A stretch of DNA of 5,966 nt, taken from NCBI GenBank assembly GCA_958427155.1, contig CAUABB010000097.1, positions 1-5,966 on the forward strand, in the 5' to 3' direction. Of this stretch, positions 1 through 5,712 are shown in pieces. How positions within the stretch are numbered: the stretch's first letter is position 1; each line of letters begins with the position of its first letter. The position numbers and the translations under genes were made by a program. The stretch comes from an uncultured Oscillospiraceae bacterium. GTDB lineage: Bacteria; Bacillota; Clostridia; Oscillospirales; Ruminococcaceae. The notes beneath the pieces were generated by a model that was not told the origin of the DNA, did no database searches, and saw only the letters and a program-made list of their open reading frames with translations.

Positions 1-68
1 GCGTTTGTTTCCTTAATGAAATTACAGGAAAATTGAAGCTTGGTTAAGAAAATTTAAATGAGTTTCTG

Positions 69-1454
69 TCAATTATTTTTTTGTTTTATATCCCGCTGTG
101 TCATTAGAATTACCGTCTCCACATGCCCAGTCCGCGGAAACATATCCACTGCGCGATAGCGGATCACCTGATATCCACGTTCTTCAAAAAGACGACAGTC
201 TCTGGCTGCTGTTGAAGGATTACAGGAAATCATAACGATTCTATCAGGAGCCATTTTGGCAATATCGTCAATTACTTCTATATCACATCCCTTTCGGGGA
301 GGATCAAGAAAAACAACATCTGGTTTAATCTTTTGTTTCCTCAGTTCCTGGGTGGCTTTTTTGGCATCGGCACATAAAAATTGAGCGTTGCGAATCTGAT
401 TGCGTTCAGCGTTACCGCGAGCGTTTTCTATAGCGTCCTCAATAATTTCTACTCCAATAAGCTGTTTGCATTTATCCGCCATAGACAGGCCAATGGTTCC
501 TACACCGCAGTAGAGATCGACAATAGTCTCTGTTCCACAAAGGTTAGCGTATTCTTTTGCAATTTTATAAAGTCGTTCTGCCTGGGTGCGATTAACCTGA
601 TAGAATGAAAGGGGAGAAAGCTGAAAACGGATCCCACAGAGAAGATCATCAATGACATCCTTTCCCCAGAGAGTTGTACAATGTTTTCCCAGGATAACGT
701 TATTGTGCTCATGATTAAAGTTGAGAAGAATGCTTTTTAGCATGGGAAAACGGTAAGTCAGCTCTGGAAGAATTGGACGGATTTTTGAGGAAATATCTTT
801 TGCTGTAATGAAACAAAGCATTAATTCACCAGTAACTTCTGCAACTCTAAAATAAAGGTGACGCAACTCGCCCTTTCCGCTTTCCTCTTCGTATGCACTA
901 ACACCATTTTGGGCAAGTTTTGGCAGTAAGAATTCCGCTATTTCAGAAAAAGAATATGGCTGAAGGTCACAATCTCCACAGGGGATGATTCGATGGCTTC
1001 GGTTTGCATAAAAACCAAAGGTGAGTTTTCCATCTATAATTCCAATAGGATATTGAGCTTTATTCCTATACCGGGATATAGAGGAAGATGGAAGGATAGA
1101 TTCCGGTGTTACATAAATATTTCCAAGTCGCTCAAATGCATCACGTACAGCTGTCTGTTTAATATCAAGTTCAGCCTTGTAGTTGAGATGGCGGAAGCAG
1201 CATCCACCACATTGACGGTAAACCGGGCAGTTAGATTCGGTGCGGTCAGGAGAAAGTGTGTAAAAGTTCACGGCGATTCCATAAGAGTATCGGCTTAAAA
1301 TTTTTACAATTTTTACGTCACAAATATCTCCTTTTGCGGTTTGTGGCACAAAAACAACCATTCCGTTAATCCGGCAGACACCCTGTCCCTCTATGGTAAC
1401 AGAAAAAATTTCTGCACGGTAAATTTCATTTTTTTTAAGAGGGGATTGCTCCAT
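69..1454 (-). CDS. rlmD: 23S rRNA (uracil-C5)-methyltransferase, RlmD/RlmCD (RumA/TrmA) family
   Basis: This 461-residue protein is a SAM-dependent enzyme that makes 5-methyluridine in 23S rRNA in the cytoplasm. Visible in order: an N-terminal TRAM-like RNA-binding domain (about residues 3-62); a [4Fe-4S] cysteine cluster (C76, C82, C85 in CPVYRQCGGC, with C159 or C162 as the fourth ligand); the FYQVN motif (284-288); the SAM-binding loop DLYCGVGTIGL (313-323); LDPPRKG (383-389); the catalytic cysteine C411 in SCNPSTAARD; and the probable general base E446 in HVETV. Length and motif order are those of a full family member. The ATG start is supported by AAGGAG 7 nt upstream and by the TRAM domain starting immediately. 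E. coli RlmD methylates U1939; the single Gram-positive homologue (RlmCD, YefA) is known to methylate both U747 and U1939, so dual specificity is possible but cannot be read from sequence. The gene follows the pbp gene in the same direction, separated by a terminator, and no own promoter was recognised. It could instead be another TrmA-family paralogue, but the Fe-S cysteines favour RlmD/RlmCD. Confidence 0.95.
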   Translation of the reverse strand: MEQSPLKKNEIYRAEIFSVTIEGQGVCRINGMVVFVPQTAKGDICDVKIVKILSRYSYGIAVNFYTLSPDRTESNCPVYRQCGGCCFRHLNYKAELDIKQTAVRDAFERLGNIYVTPESILPSSSISRYRNKAQYPIGIIDGKLTFGFYANRSHRIIPCGDCDLQPYSFSEIAEFLLPKLAQNGVSAYEEESGKGELRHLYFRVAEVTGELMLCFITAKDISSKIRPILPELTYRFPMLKSILLNFNHEHNNVILGKHCTTLWGKDVIDDLLCGIRFQLSPLSFYQVNRTQAERLYKIAKEYANLCGTETIVDLYCGVGTIGLSMADKCKQLIGVEIIEDAIENARGNAERNQIRNAQFLCADAKKATQELRKQKIKPDVVFLDPPRKGCDIEVIDDIAKMAPDRIVMISCNPSTAARDCRLFEERGYQVIRYRAVDMFPRTGHVETVILMTQRDIKQKNN

Positions 1455-1461
1455 TGATCTT

Positions 1462-1467
1462 CTCCTT
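1462..1467 (-). promoter_or_regulatory. Ribosome binding site of rlmD
   Basis: AAGGAG on the minus strand, 7 nt before the ATG at 1454-1452. It fixes the start codon. It lies only 8 nt after the T-run of the upstream terminator, so any transcript carrying it must come from terminator read-through or from a promoter inside the pbp gene. Confidence 0.85.
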
Positions 1468-1475
1468 CCAGCTAC

Positions 1476-1505
1476 AAAAATCCCCCGTTTTAAACGGGGG
1501 ATTTT
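1476..1505 (-). terminator. Intrinsic terminator after the pbp gene
   Basis: A perfect 14-bp inverted repeat, AAAATCCCCCGTTT (1477-1490) and AAACGGGGGATTTT (1492-1505), has a single base between the arms. In RNA this folds as a CCCCCG/CGGGGG core with A-U flanks and a short AU loop. On the minus strand it ends in five T residues (1480-1476). It begins 3 nt after the pbp stop codon, which is the expected place for a factor-independent terminator. The A/T flanks are symmetric, so it could also stop plus-strand transcription, but no plus-strand gene enters it. Confidence 0.93.
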
Positions 1506-1508
1506 CAG

Positions 1509-3677
1509 TTAATGAGTTGTGCAATAATCTGGCAGGTTACCGGATTTATAATATCCGGTTGCTTGGCTAGGACAGGTATCCTTTGCTAACAAGCCCGTTT
1601 CCGTACAATATGCTTTTTCAATAACGTCTTCTGAATATTCAAAAGATTTTTGTGGTAACCCGCTCATAACTTCAGACATTACGGTTCTCCAAATAGTGGT
1701 GATAGAGTTAAAACCACTGGGGATCGCCCGATTGTCTGTATATCCAAACCAAACGCCAGCCACGTAGTACGGCGTACAACCAACAAAAAGCTGGTCGGTT
1801 GTGCTACCGTCATCATTTGTTGCGGTACCGGTTTTTCCCACTACTGTCCATCCACTTAAGCGGGCATTGCGCCCTGTTCCGTTCGGCCCTTCCACAACAT
1901 TTTGAAGAATTCGATTCATAATTGTAGCGCTTTCAGGGGTCAACGCGCGTGTAACAGTAGGTTCTTTCTCAAGTACAATATCTCCAGCTGCATTGACAAC
2001 TTTGGTATAAGTATGTTGTTCAGTATAAAGACCCTGATTTCCAAAAATCTGATAAGCCGCTGTCAGCTCATCAAGATGAAGCCCTTTTGTGAGACCACCA
2101 AGCGCTAAACGGGGAGTTGTAATATCGGTGTCTACAAGGGTAGTTAAATGAAGCTTTTGAGTCAGAAAATTAAAACAGGTCTGAGGAGTAAGTTGGTTAG
2201 CCAGCTTAACCGGAATGGTATTTGTAGAACGCTGAATTGCTTCCGGAATCAAAATATTTCCGCGGTATACATGGTCATAGTTGCTTGGCCAATCATTCCG
2301 TAGCACACCACCTAATACAGTGGGAACCGGCTCGTCAACTACCATACTGGAATAGTGAATCAAATTACTTTCTACTGCAGAACTATAAACTGAAATTGGT
2401 TTAATGGAAGAGCCAGGACTTCTGGTTGCCATAGTAGCGTTGTTGTAAAGACGGTTTCCTTCTTTTTCACCCCGCGCGCCGACTAACGCTTTGATATTTC
2501 CTTCATAATCCATAATAACCATGGCTGATTGAGGAATTTCAACACTGGTGGAAGAAGCAAAAGTACTGTCCTGTAAATACTTTTCCTCTAGGATGCTTTG
2601 GATCCTGGTATCCTGCGTTGTATAAATTTTAAGTCCGCCCTCATAGAGCATCTGTTCCGCCTCGTCTGAATCCTTACAAACTCCCTGGTCAACGAGATCT
2701 TCAATCACTTCTTCAATGACAGCGTCAGTAAACCAACTATAGTATCCATCGTTACCATCGTCTGTTTCAGGAAGGGTAGGATCAACCGCGGTAACAAGTT
2801 CTGTGTTTTTATAAATTTCCAACTCTTCAGCTGTAATGACCCCTTCTTCATACATCGCTTGTAAAACATAATCATTTCTTCTTGCTTTGTTAGCTTCCGG
2901 ATGAAGAATCGGATTATAGGAACGGGGAGCTTTAACCATTGCAGCAAGAGCTGCGCCTTCTACAACCGTTAATTCTGAAACATCTTTATTAAAGTAATAT
3001 TTCGCAGCAGCTCGTACTCCGTGGATTGACTGGTCTAGAGGAATAATATTAAGATAACTTTCCAAAATTTGATCCTTGGAATAAACCTTTTCCAGATTAA
3101 CAGCCTGAAAAATTTCAGTAAACTTACGGGAGATACTCACATCATCATTTCCAGTGATGTTTTTGATCAACTGTTGGGTAATAGTAGACCCGCCTTGCTG
3201 TGTGCTGTAGAAGTGAAGAAACAGATTTGCGAAAGCAGCAAAAGTCCTTTTCCAATCTACACCGTCGTGATCATAGAAACGCTTATCTTCAGCGCAGACA
3301 AATGCCATCCGAACATGTTCTGGAATTTCATCTAGATCCGCCCATTCTCGAATAGATGTTCCATGCAGCGTTTCAATAACCGTTTCATTACCCGCTTCAT
3401 CAGTTGCAATTAGGGTGGTCGTATAGCCGAGTCCTGCATCTTTAATATCAATACTGTCATCAGGCTCTACAAACTTCATGACATAAACAGTTAACGCTGT
3501 GATGATAATACTTCCGGTAATTGCAAGAATCAGAATAAAACTTGCAATGACCTTACCGCAGGTTAAAAGAATTTTTTTGACTTTTCTTGCACCCTTTGAG
3601 GGCTTCTTTTTTTTGCGCTTGTCGCTGTGTGAACTAATGTCCACCATATTAGGATTCTTTTGGACACGTTTTGCCAT
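1509..3677 (-). CDS. Class A penicillin-binding protein (PBP1A family): bifunctional glycosyltransferase/transpeptidase
   Basis: This 722-residue inner-membrane protein polymerises lipid II into glycan strands and cross-links the stem peptides outside the membrane. A Lys/Arg-rich cytoplasmic tail (about 1-35) precedes one membrane segment (about 41-67). The GT51 domain shows EDKRFYDHDG with catalytic E130, QGGSTITQQLIKN (161-173), RKFTE with second glutamate E188, and KDQILESYLN (201-210). The transpeptidase domain shows SSIK (nucleophile S423, K426), STN (484-486) and KTGT (615-618). All catalytic motifs are intact. The C-terminal tail holds three cysteines (C691, C702, C719) and ends shortly after, without the long disordered extension seen in some relatives. 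The ATG is supported by AAGGAGG 11 nt upstream and by the following basic tail and membrane anchor. A near-consensus promoter lies about 135 nt upstream, with a hairpin in the leader, and a strong terminator follows directly, suggesting a mainly monocistronic unit. It resembles ponA/mrcA products; the exact paralogue cannot be named from sequence alone. Confidence 0.96.
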   Translation of the reverse strand: MAKRVQKNPNMVDISSHSDKRKKKKPSKGARKVKKILLTCGKVIASFILILAITGSIIITALTVYVMKFVEPDDSIDIKDAGLGYTTTLIATDEAGNETVIETLHGTSIREWADLDEIPEHVRMAFVCAEDKRFYDHDGVDWKRTFAAFANLFLHFYSTQQGGSTITQQLIKNITGNDDVSISRKFTEIFQAVNLEKVYSKDQILESYLNIIPLDQSIHGVRAAAKYYFNKDVSELTVVEGAALAAMVKAPRSYNPILHPEANKARRNDYVLQAMYEEGVITAEELEIYKNTELVTAVDPTLPETDDGNDGYYSWFTDAVIEEVIEDLVDQGVCKDSDEAEQMLYEGGLKIYTTQDTRIQSILEEKYLQDSTFASSTSVEIPQSAMVIMDYEGNIKALVGARGEKEGNRLYNNATMATRSPGSSIKPISVYSSAVESNLIHYSSMVVDEPVPTVLGGVLRNDWPSNYDHVYRGNILIPEAIQRSTNTIPVKLANQLTPQTCFNFLTQKLHLTTLVDTDITTPRLALGGLTKGLHLDELTAAYQIFGNQGLYTEQHTYTKVVNAAGDIVLEKEPTVTRALTPESATIMNRILQNVVEGPNGTGRNARLSGWTVVGKTGTATNDDGSTTDQLFVGCTPYYVAGVWFGYTDNRAIPSGFNSITTIWRTVMSEVMSGLPQKSFEYSEDVIEKAYCTETGLLAKDTCPSQATGYYKSGNLPDYCTTH

Positions 3678-3688
3678 TCAGCGGTTCG

Positions 3689-3695
3689 CCTCCTT
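3689..3695 (-). promoter_or_regulatory. Ribosome binding site of the pbp gene
   Basis: AAGGAGG on the minus strand, a full match to the anti-Shine-Dalgarno core, 11 nt before the ATG at 3677-3675. The spacing is at the long end of normal, but no other start codon fits better. Confidence 0.8.
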
Positions 3696-3716
3696 GTATG
3701 TCCCATTTTCAGGGAA

Positions 3717-3752
3717 CGGCAGGTAAAACCGTAAACCTGGTTTTTCCTGCCG
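3717..3752 (-). repeat. Imperfect 14-bp inverted repeat (hairpin) in the pbp 5' leader
   Basis: CGGCAGGTAAAACC (3717-3730) and GGTTTTTCCTGCCG (3739-3752) are complementary except for one T-T mismatch, with an 8-nt loop. The hairpin lies inside the predicted pbp leader RNA (start near 3803, ATG at 3677). After the stem the minus strand reads TTCCCTG, so there is no T-run and it does not look like a standard intrinsic terminator. It may stabilise the leader or be a protein or regulatory target; the function is unknown. It matches no riboswitch or T-box class that I recognise. Confidence 0.75.
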
Positions 3753-3809
3753 AAAAAATTACTGCCTTATTAGTTTAAATATATAGCAATTTTTGCCGTA
3801 TGTGTCATT

Positions 3810-3838
3810 ATTATAGCATAAGCCTACCGGTTTGTTAA
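3810..3838 (-). promoter_or_regulatory. Sigma-A promoter of the pbp gene (extended -10)
   Basis: On the minus strand TTAACA (3838-3833) is followed after exactly 17 nt by a perfect TATAAT (3815-3810). The TG at the -15/-14 positions gives an extended -10 (TGCTATAAT). Five of six -35 bases match TTGACA. The predicted start is near 3803, giving a leader of about 125 nt. Hexamers and spacing fit the housekeeping sigma factor, which suits a constitutively needed cell-wall enzyme. Confidence 0.85.
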
Positions 3839-3858
3839 GTCGAAAGCTCAAAAAATAG

Positions 3859-3878
3859 AAAACATGTTGAGATGTTTT
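3859..3878. repeat. Operator-like inverted repeat between divergent promoters
   Basis: AAAACAT (3859-3865) and ATGTTTT (3872-3878) form a perfect 7-bp dyad with a 6-nt spacer. It sits about 20 bp upstream of the pbp -35 element and about 30 bp upstream of the weak -35 of the rightward gene. Size and position fit a dimeric regulator site, but AT-rich DNA yields such dyads by chance and no regulator can be named. Confidence 0.4.
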
Positions 3879-3905
3879 ACAGTTTCGAAATAAGGTTTAG
3901 ACAAT

Positions 3906-3934
3906 TTATCCATGAATTTTTCTTTTTGTATAAT
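3906..3934 (+). promoter_or_regulatory. Probable promoter of the small membrane-protein gene
   Basis: TATAAT (3929-3934) is a perfect -10 hexamer, placed about 60 bp before the ATG. At 17 nt spacing the -35 position reads TTATCC (3906-3911), matching only three of six consensus bases. The spacer is T-rich. The predicted start is near 3941. The -10 fits the vegetative sigma factor; I see no clear sporulation-sigma signature, although the product resembles a sporulation-protein domain. Confidence 0.6.
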
Positions 3935-3993
3935 TTTTCCGCAAAAGCGTCAAAATATAAATAAAAGATTGATTTTCAGAAAGGAAAGCGGTT

Positions 3994-4308
3994 ATGAACA
4001 AAAAAGCACTTGTTGTAGGAGTTGTTGTAGCTGCCGCAGTTTTAGTCAGTGGGATTATGATTTCCCTTGTTTTAATTTCCGAACAAACTGCAGCTCAAGC
4101 TACCGGGGAAAACAGTTCTTATCAGTATATTCTGAAAAATTATCAGAATCAAATTGCCGTTTATGAAAAGGGAAATGATACACCTATACAGATATTGGAC
4201 GTCCCCATTAGTTCACTACCGCAGCTGGAACAAGCTGCTCTTGAAAGTGGAGTTCCAATTAAGGACGATCAGGAACTTCGGAAAGCAATTGAAGATTTTA
4301 CTGGTTGA
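3994..4308 (+). CDS. Small single-pass membrane protein with a BofC C-terminal-like region
   Basis: This 104-residue protein has a short basic start (MNKK), one hydrophobic segment (about 5-28) and an extracytoplasmic tail. There is no lipobox cysteine; the segment is most simply an uncleaved anchor. A polar linker (30-42) leads to a compact domain (about 43-102) reading YILKNYQNQIAVYEKG, then PIQILDVPISSLPQLEQ, then an ELRKAIEDF end. The pattern 'Y-x-x-K-x-Y-x-x-x-I-A-V-Y/F, I-x-x-L-D-V, S-x-L-P, E-L-x-K-x-I-E-D' resembles small clostridial proteins assigned to the BofC C-terminal domain. In Bacillus, BofC restrains SpoIVB signalling in the forespore; that role must not be transferred here, since the resemblance is from memory and the N-terminal BofC domain is absent. 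The ATG is supported by AAGGA (3981-3985) 8 nt upstream. It is divergent from the pbp gene, with its own TATAAT and its own terminator, so it is probably monocistronic. The function is unknown. Confidence 0.85.
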   Translation: MNKKALVVGVVVAAAVLVSGIMISLVLISEQTAAQATGENSSYQYILKNYQNQIAVYEKGNDTPIQILDVPISSLPQLEQAALESGVPIKDDQELRKAIEDFTG

Positions 4309-4339
4309 AAAAGGCTCTGTCGACCGGCAGAGCCTTTTT
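4308..4339. terminator. Bidirectional intrinsic terminator between convergent genes
   Basis: AAAAAGGCTCTG (4308-4319) and CAGAGCCTTTTT (4328-4339) form a perfect 12-bp stem with an 8-nt loop. Runs of five T end the structure on both strands. The left arm begins on the last base of the TGA stop of the small membrane-protein gene, and the right arm ends 17 nt from the stop of the leftward DUF21-CBS gene, so one hairpin can serve both convergent transcripts. Confidence 0.93.
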
Positions 4340-4356
4340 GATATGAGAAATACCGT

Positions 4357-5652
4357 TTAATTTTCATCGTTTTGCTTTTTTTCTTTTTCCTGTTCATTTT
4401 CCGGTTTTACCGGAGAAATAAATTGAAGAGTCATCCGTAGAATTCTGTTTTCGGAAATCTCTTTTACGGTAACCTTTAAATTTTTATAAATAAAAAATTC
4501 TCCGTTTTCTGGAATATGGCCAAAGCATTCCAGCGCCCAACCTCCAACAGAGTTACTGCTAGTGTCAATTGACAGTCCATTAACAGATAAGTTTTCAATT
4601 AATTCACTTACCCGGAGATCGCCACTTATTTCAAAGGTGTTCTCATCCAGTTCTACAAAATCTCTTTCCTCTTCATCGTATTCATCCCATATTTCACCCA
4701 CAAGTTCTTCCAGAATGTCTTCAAGAGTAACAATCCCCATATTTCCGCCATACTGATCTGTAACAATGGCGATGTGAGATTTGCTTTTTTGAAGTTCTGT
4801 AAGGAGTTCGGAAATTTTCTTTTTAGGAGGGATAAAAACAACACCCTGTAATATATCGCGAATAGAAAAATCTTTTTCTTTAATATAGGCAGTAAAAAAG
4901 TCTTTTGAGTAAAGAACACCAATTACATTGTCAATGCTATCTTCATAAACTGGAATTCTGGAAAAATGTTCTTCAACAAAAATATCTTTAATTGTTTCGA
5001 TAGATTCTTTAACTTCAACTGACACAACATCGACCCTCGGGGTAAGAATTTCATCCGCTGTGATTTCGTCAAAATCCAGAGCGCTTTGAACCAATTCACT
5101 TTCCTGTTTTTCCAGAACACCCTCGCCCTCAATTTCCTCAATAATATATTTGAGTTCCTGTTCGGTAACAGACACCTGTTTCTTCTGAGGTTTAAAAATT
5201 CGCATAACCCCTTTTTTGATCCCGATAAAGATGTAAACTACAGGCGTTAAAATCAACATGATAACCCAGAGAGGATAAGCAACGAATGGCGCAAAAGAAT
5301 CTGCAAATTCTTTTGCAAGGCTTTTAGGGAGAATTTCCCCGAAAATAAGGACGATAACGGTGGAGACAAAGGTTGCGATTCCAACACCGGAAATTCCAAA
5401 CCAGTTTGTAAAAAGCATTGTACTTAACGATGCAAAAGCGATATTTACAATATTGTTTCCAACCAGGATTGTAGACAGAGTTTTATCGTAGTTATCAGCC
5501 ATTTGAAGAACTTTTTGAGCTCTCTTATCCCCTTCGTCAGCCCGGTTGCACATTCGGATTCGATTGATGGTGGAAATAGCCGTTTCGCTGGCTGAGAAGA
5601 ATGCTGAAAACAAAACCAACACAGCCAGCACAAGTATCAGATAACCGTCCAA
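4357..5652 (-). CDS. DUF21/CNNM-CBS-CorC_HlyC membrane protein (CorC/MpfA 'hemolysin' family, probable metal-ion exporter)
   Basis: This 431-residue protein has the complete family architecture. The DUF21/CNNM transmembrane domain spans about residues 1-150, with hydrophobic stretches near 4-22, 59-82, 87-108 and 121-145, and hallmark motifs SASETAIS (20-27), TILVGNNIVNIAFASL (61-76) and FGEILPKSLA (104-113). A CBS pair follows (about 200-322), starting at LTPRVDVV (203-210) and ending with TDQYGGNMGIVTLEDILEEL (298-317). The CorC_HlyC domain (about 333-412) and a charged Glu/Lys/Asn tail complete it. Relatives such as Staphylococcus MpfA and archaeal or bacterial CorC export Mg2+, with the CBS pair sensing nucleotide; 'hemolysin' is a historical label. 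The start is TTG, chosen because AAGGAGG lies 11 nt upstream and the next in-frame Met (34) would remove the first membrane segment and the SASETA motif. It lies 60 nt after hslO with no clear promoter between, so co-transcription is likely. It ends at the shared convergent terminator. Confidence 0.95.
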   Translation of the reverse strand: MDGYLILVLAVLVLFSAFFSASETAISTINRIRMCNRADEGDKRAQKVLQMADNYDKTLSTILVGNNIVNIAFASLSTMLFTNWFGISGVGIATFVSTVIVLIFGEILPKSLAKEFADSFAPFVAYPLWVIMLILTPVVYIFIGIKKGVMRIFKPQKKQVSVTEQELKYIIEEIEGEGVLEKQESELVQSALDFDEITADEILTPRVDVVSVEVKESIETIKDIFVEEHFSRIPVYEDSIDNVIGVLYSKDFFTAYIKEKDFSIRDILQGVVFIPPKKKISELLTELQKSKSHIAIVTDQYGGNMGIVTLEDILEELVGEIWDEYDEEERDFVELDENTFEISGDLRVSELIENLSVNGLSIDTSSNSVGGWALECFGHIPENGEFFIYKNLKVTVKEISENRILRMTLQFISPVKPENEQEKEKKQNDEN

Positions 5653-5663
5653 TGAAATAGTTT

Positions 5664-5670
5664 CCTCCTT
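5664..5670 (-). promoter_or_regulatory. Ribosome binding site selecting the TTG start of the DUF21-CBS gene
   Basis: AAGGAGG on the minus strand, 11 nt before the TTG at 5652-5650. No in-frame ATG or GTG lies between it and residue 34, so this strong site supports the unusual TTG start. Confidence 0.85.
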
Positions 5671-5712
5671 AATAAATTAAATTAGTGTGAAATGAATTTA
5701 TATATTAATCCA

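Larger units (their letters stand above)
3678..3993. other. Divergent intergenic control region (316 bp)
   Basis: This AT-rich gap separates the leftward pbp gene from the rightward small membrane-protein gene. From left to right it holds the pbp ribosome binding site, a short 4-bp hairpin (3701-3715, TCCC/GGGA), a 14-bp imperfect hairpin (3717-3752), the pbp promoter (3810-3838), an operator-like dyad (3859-3878), the palindrome TTTCGAAA (3883-3890), and the TATAAT box and ribosome binding site of the rightward gene. I see no convincing additional coding sequence in it. Confidence 0.8.

Noticed and set aside
7..53. Promoter-like TTAACC-N17-TAATTT and an AAGGAAA element on the minus strand downstream of rlmD
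   Set aside because: The -10 matches only three of six consensus bases and no start codon follows within the window, so neither a promoter nor a next gene can be supported. Positions 1-68 otherwise show no hairpin terminator.
1539..1559. Inverted repeat ACCGGAT-N7-ATCCGGT near the 3' end of the pbp gene
   Set aside because: It lies inside coding sequence for the conserved tail (residues around 706-712), has only a 7-bp stem and no T-run; coincidence is likely.
3717..3752. Hairpin upstream of the pbp gene as an intrinsic terminator or attenuator
   Set aside because: No T-run follows the stem on either strand (minus strand continues TTCCCTG, plus strand continues with A residues), so termination is not supported.
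3912..4166. An 84-codon plus-strand frame overlapping the small membrane-protein gene
   Set aside because: It is a different frame of the same DNA, Ser/Cys/Arg-rich without a domain; the frame starting at 3994 has the ribosome binding site, a clean membrane segment and ends at the terminator.
5653..5712. A possible separate promoter for the DUF21-CBS gene in the AT-rich gap after hslO
   Set aside because: Several TATA-like runs exist, but none has a matching -35 element at 16-18 nt; co-transcription with hslO is simpler.
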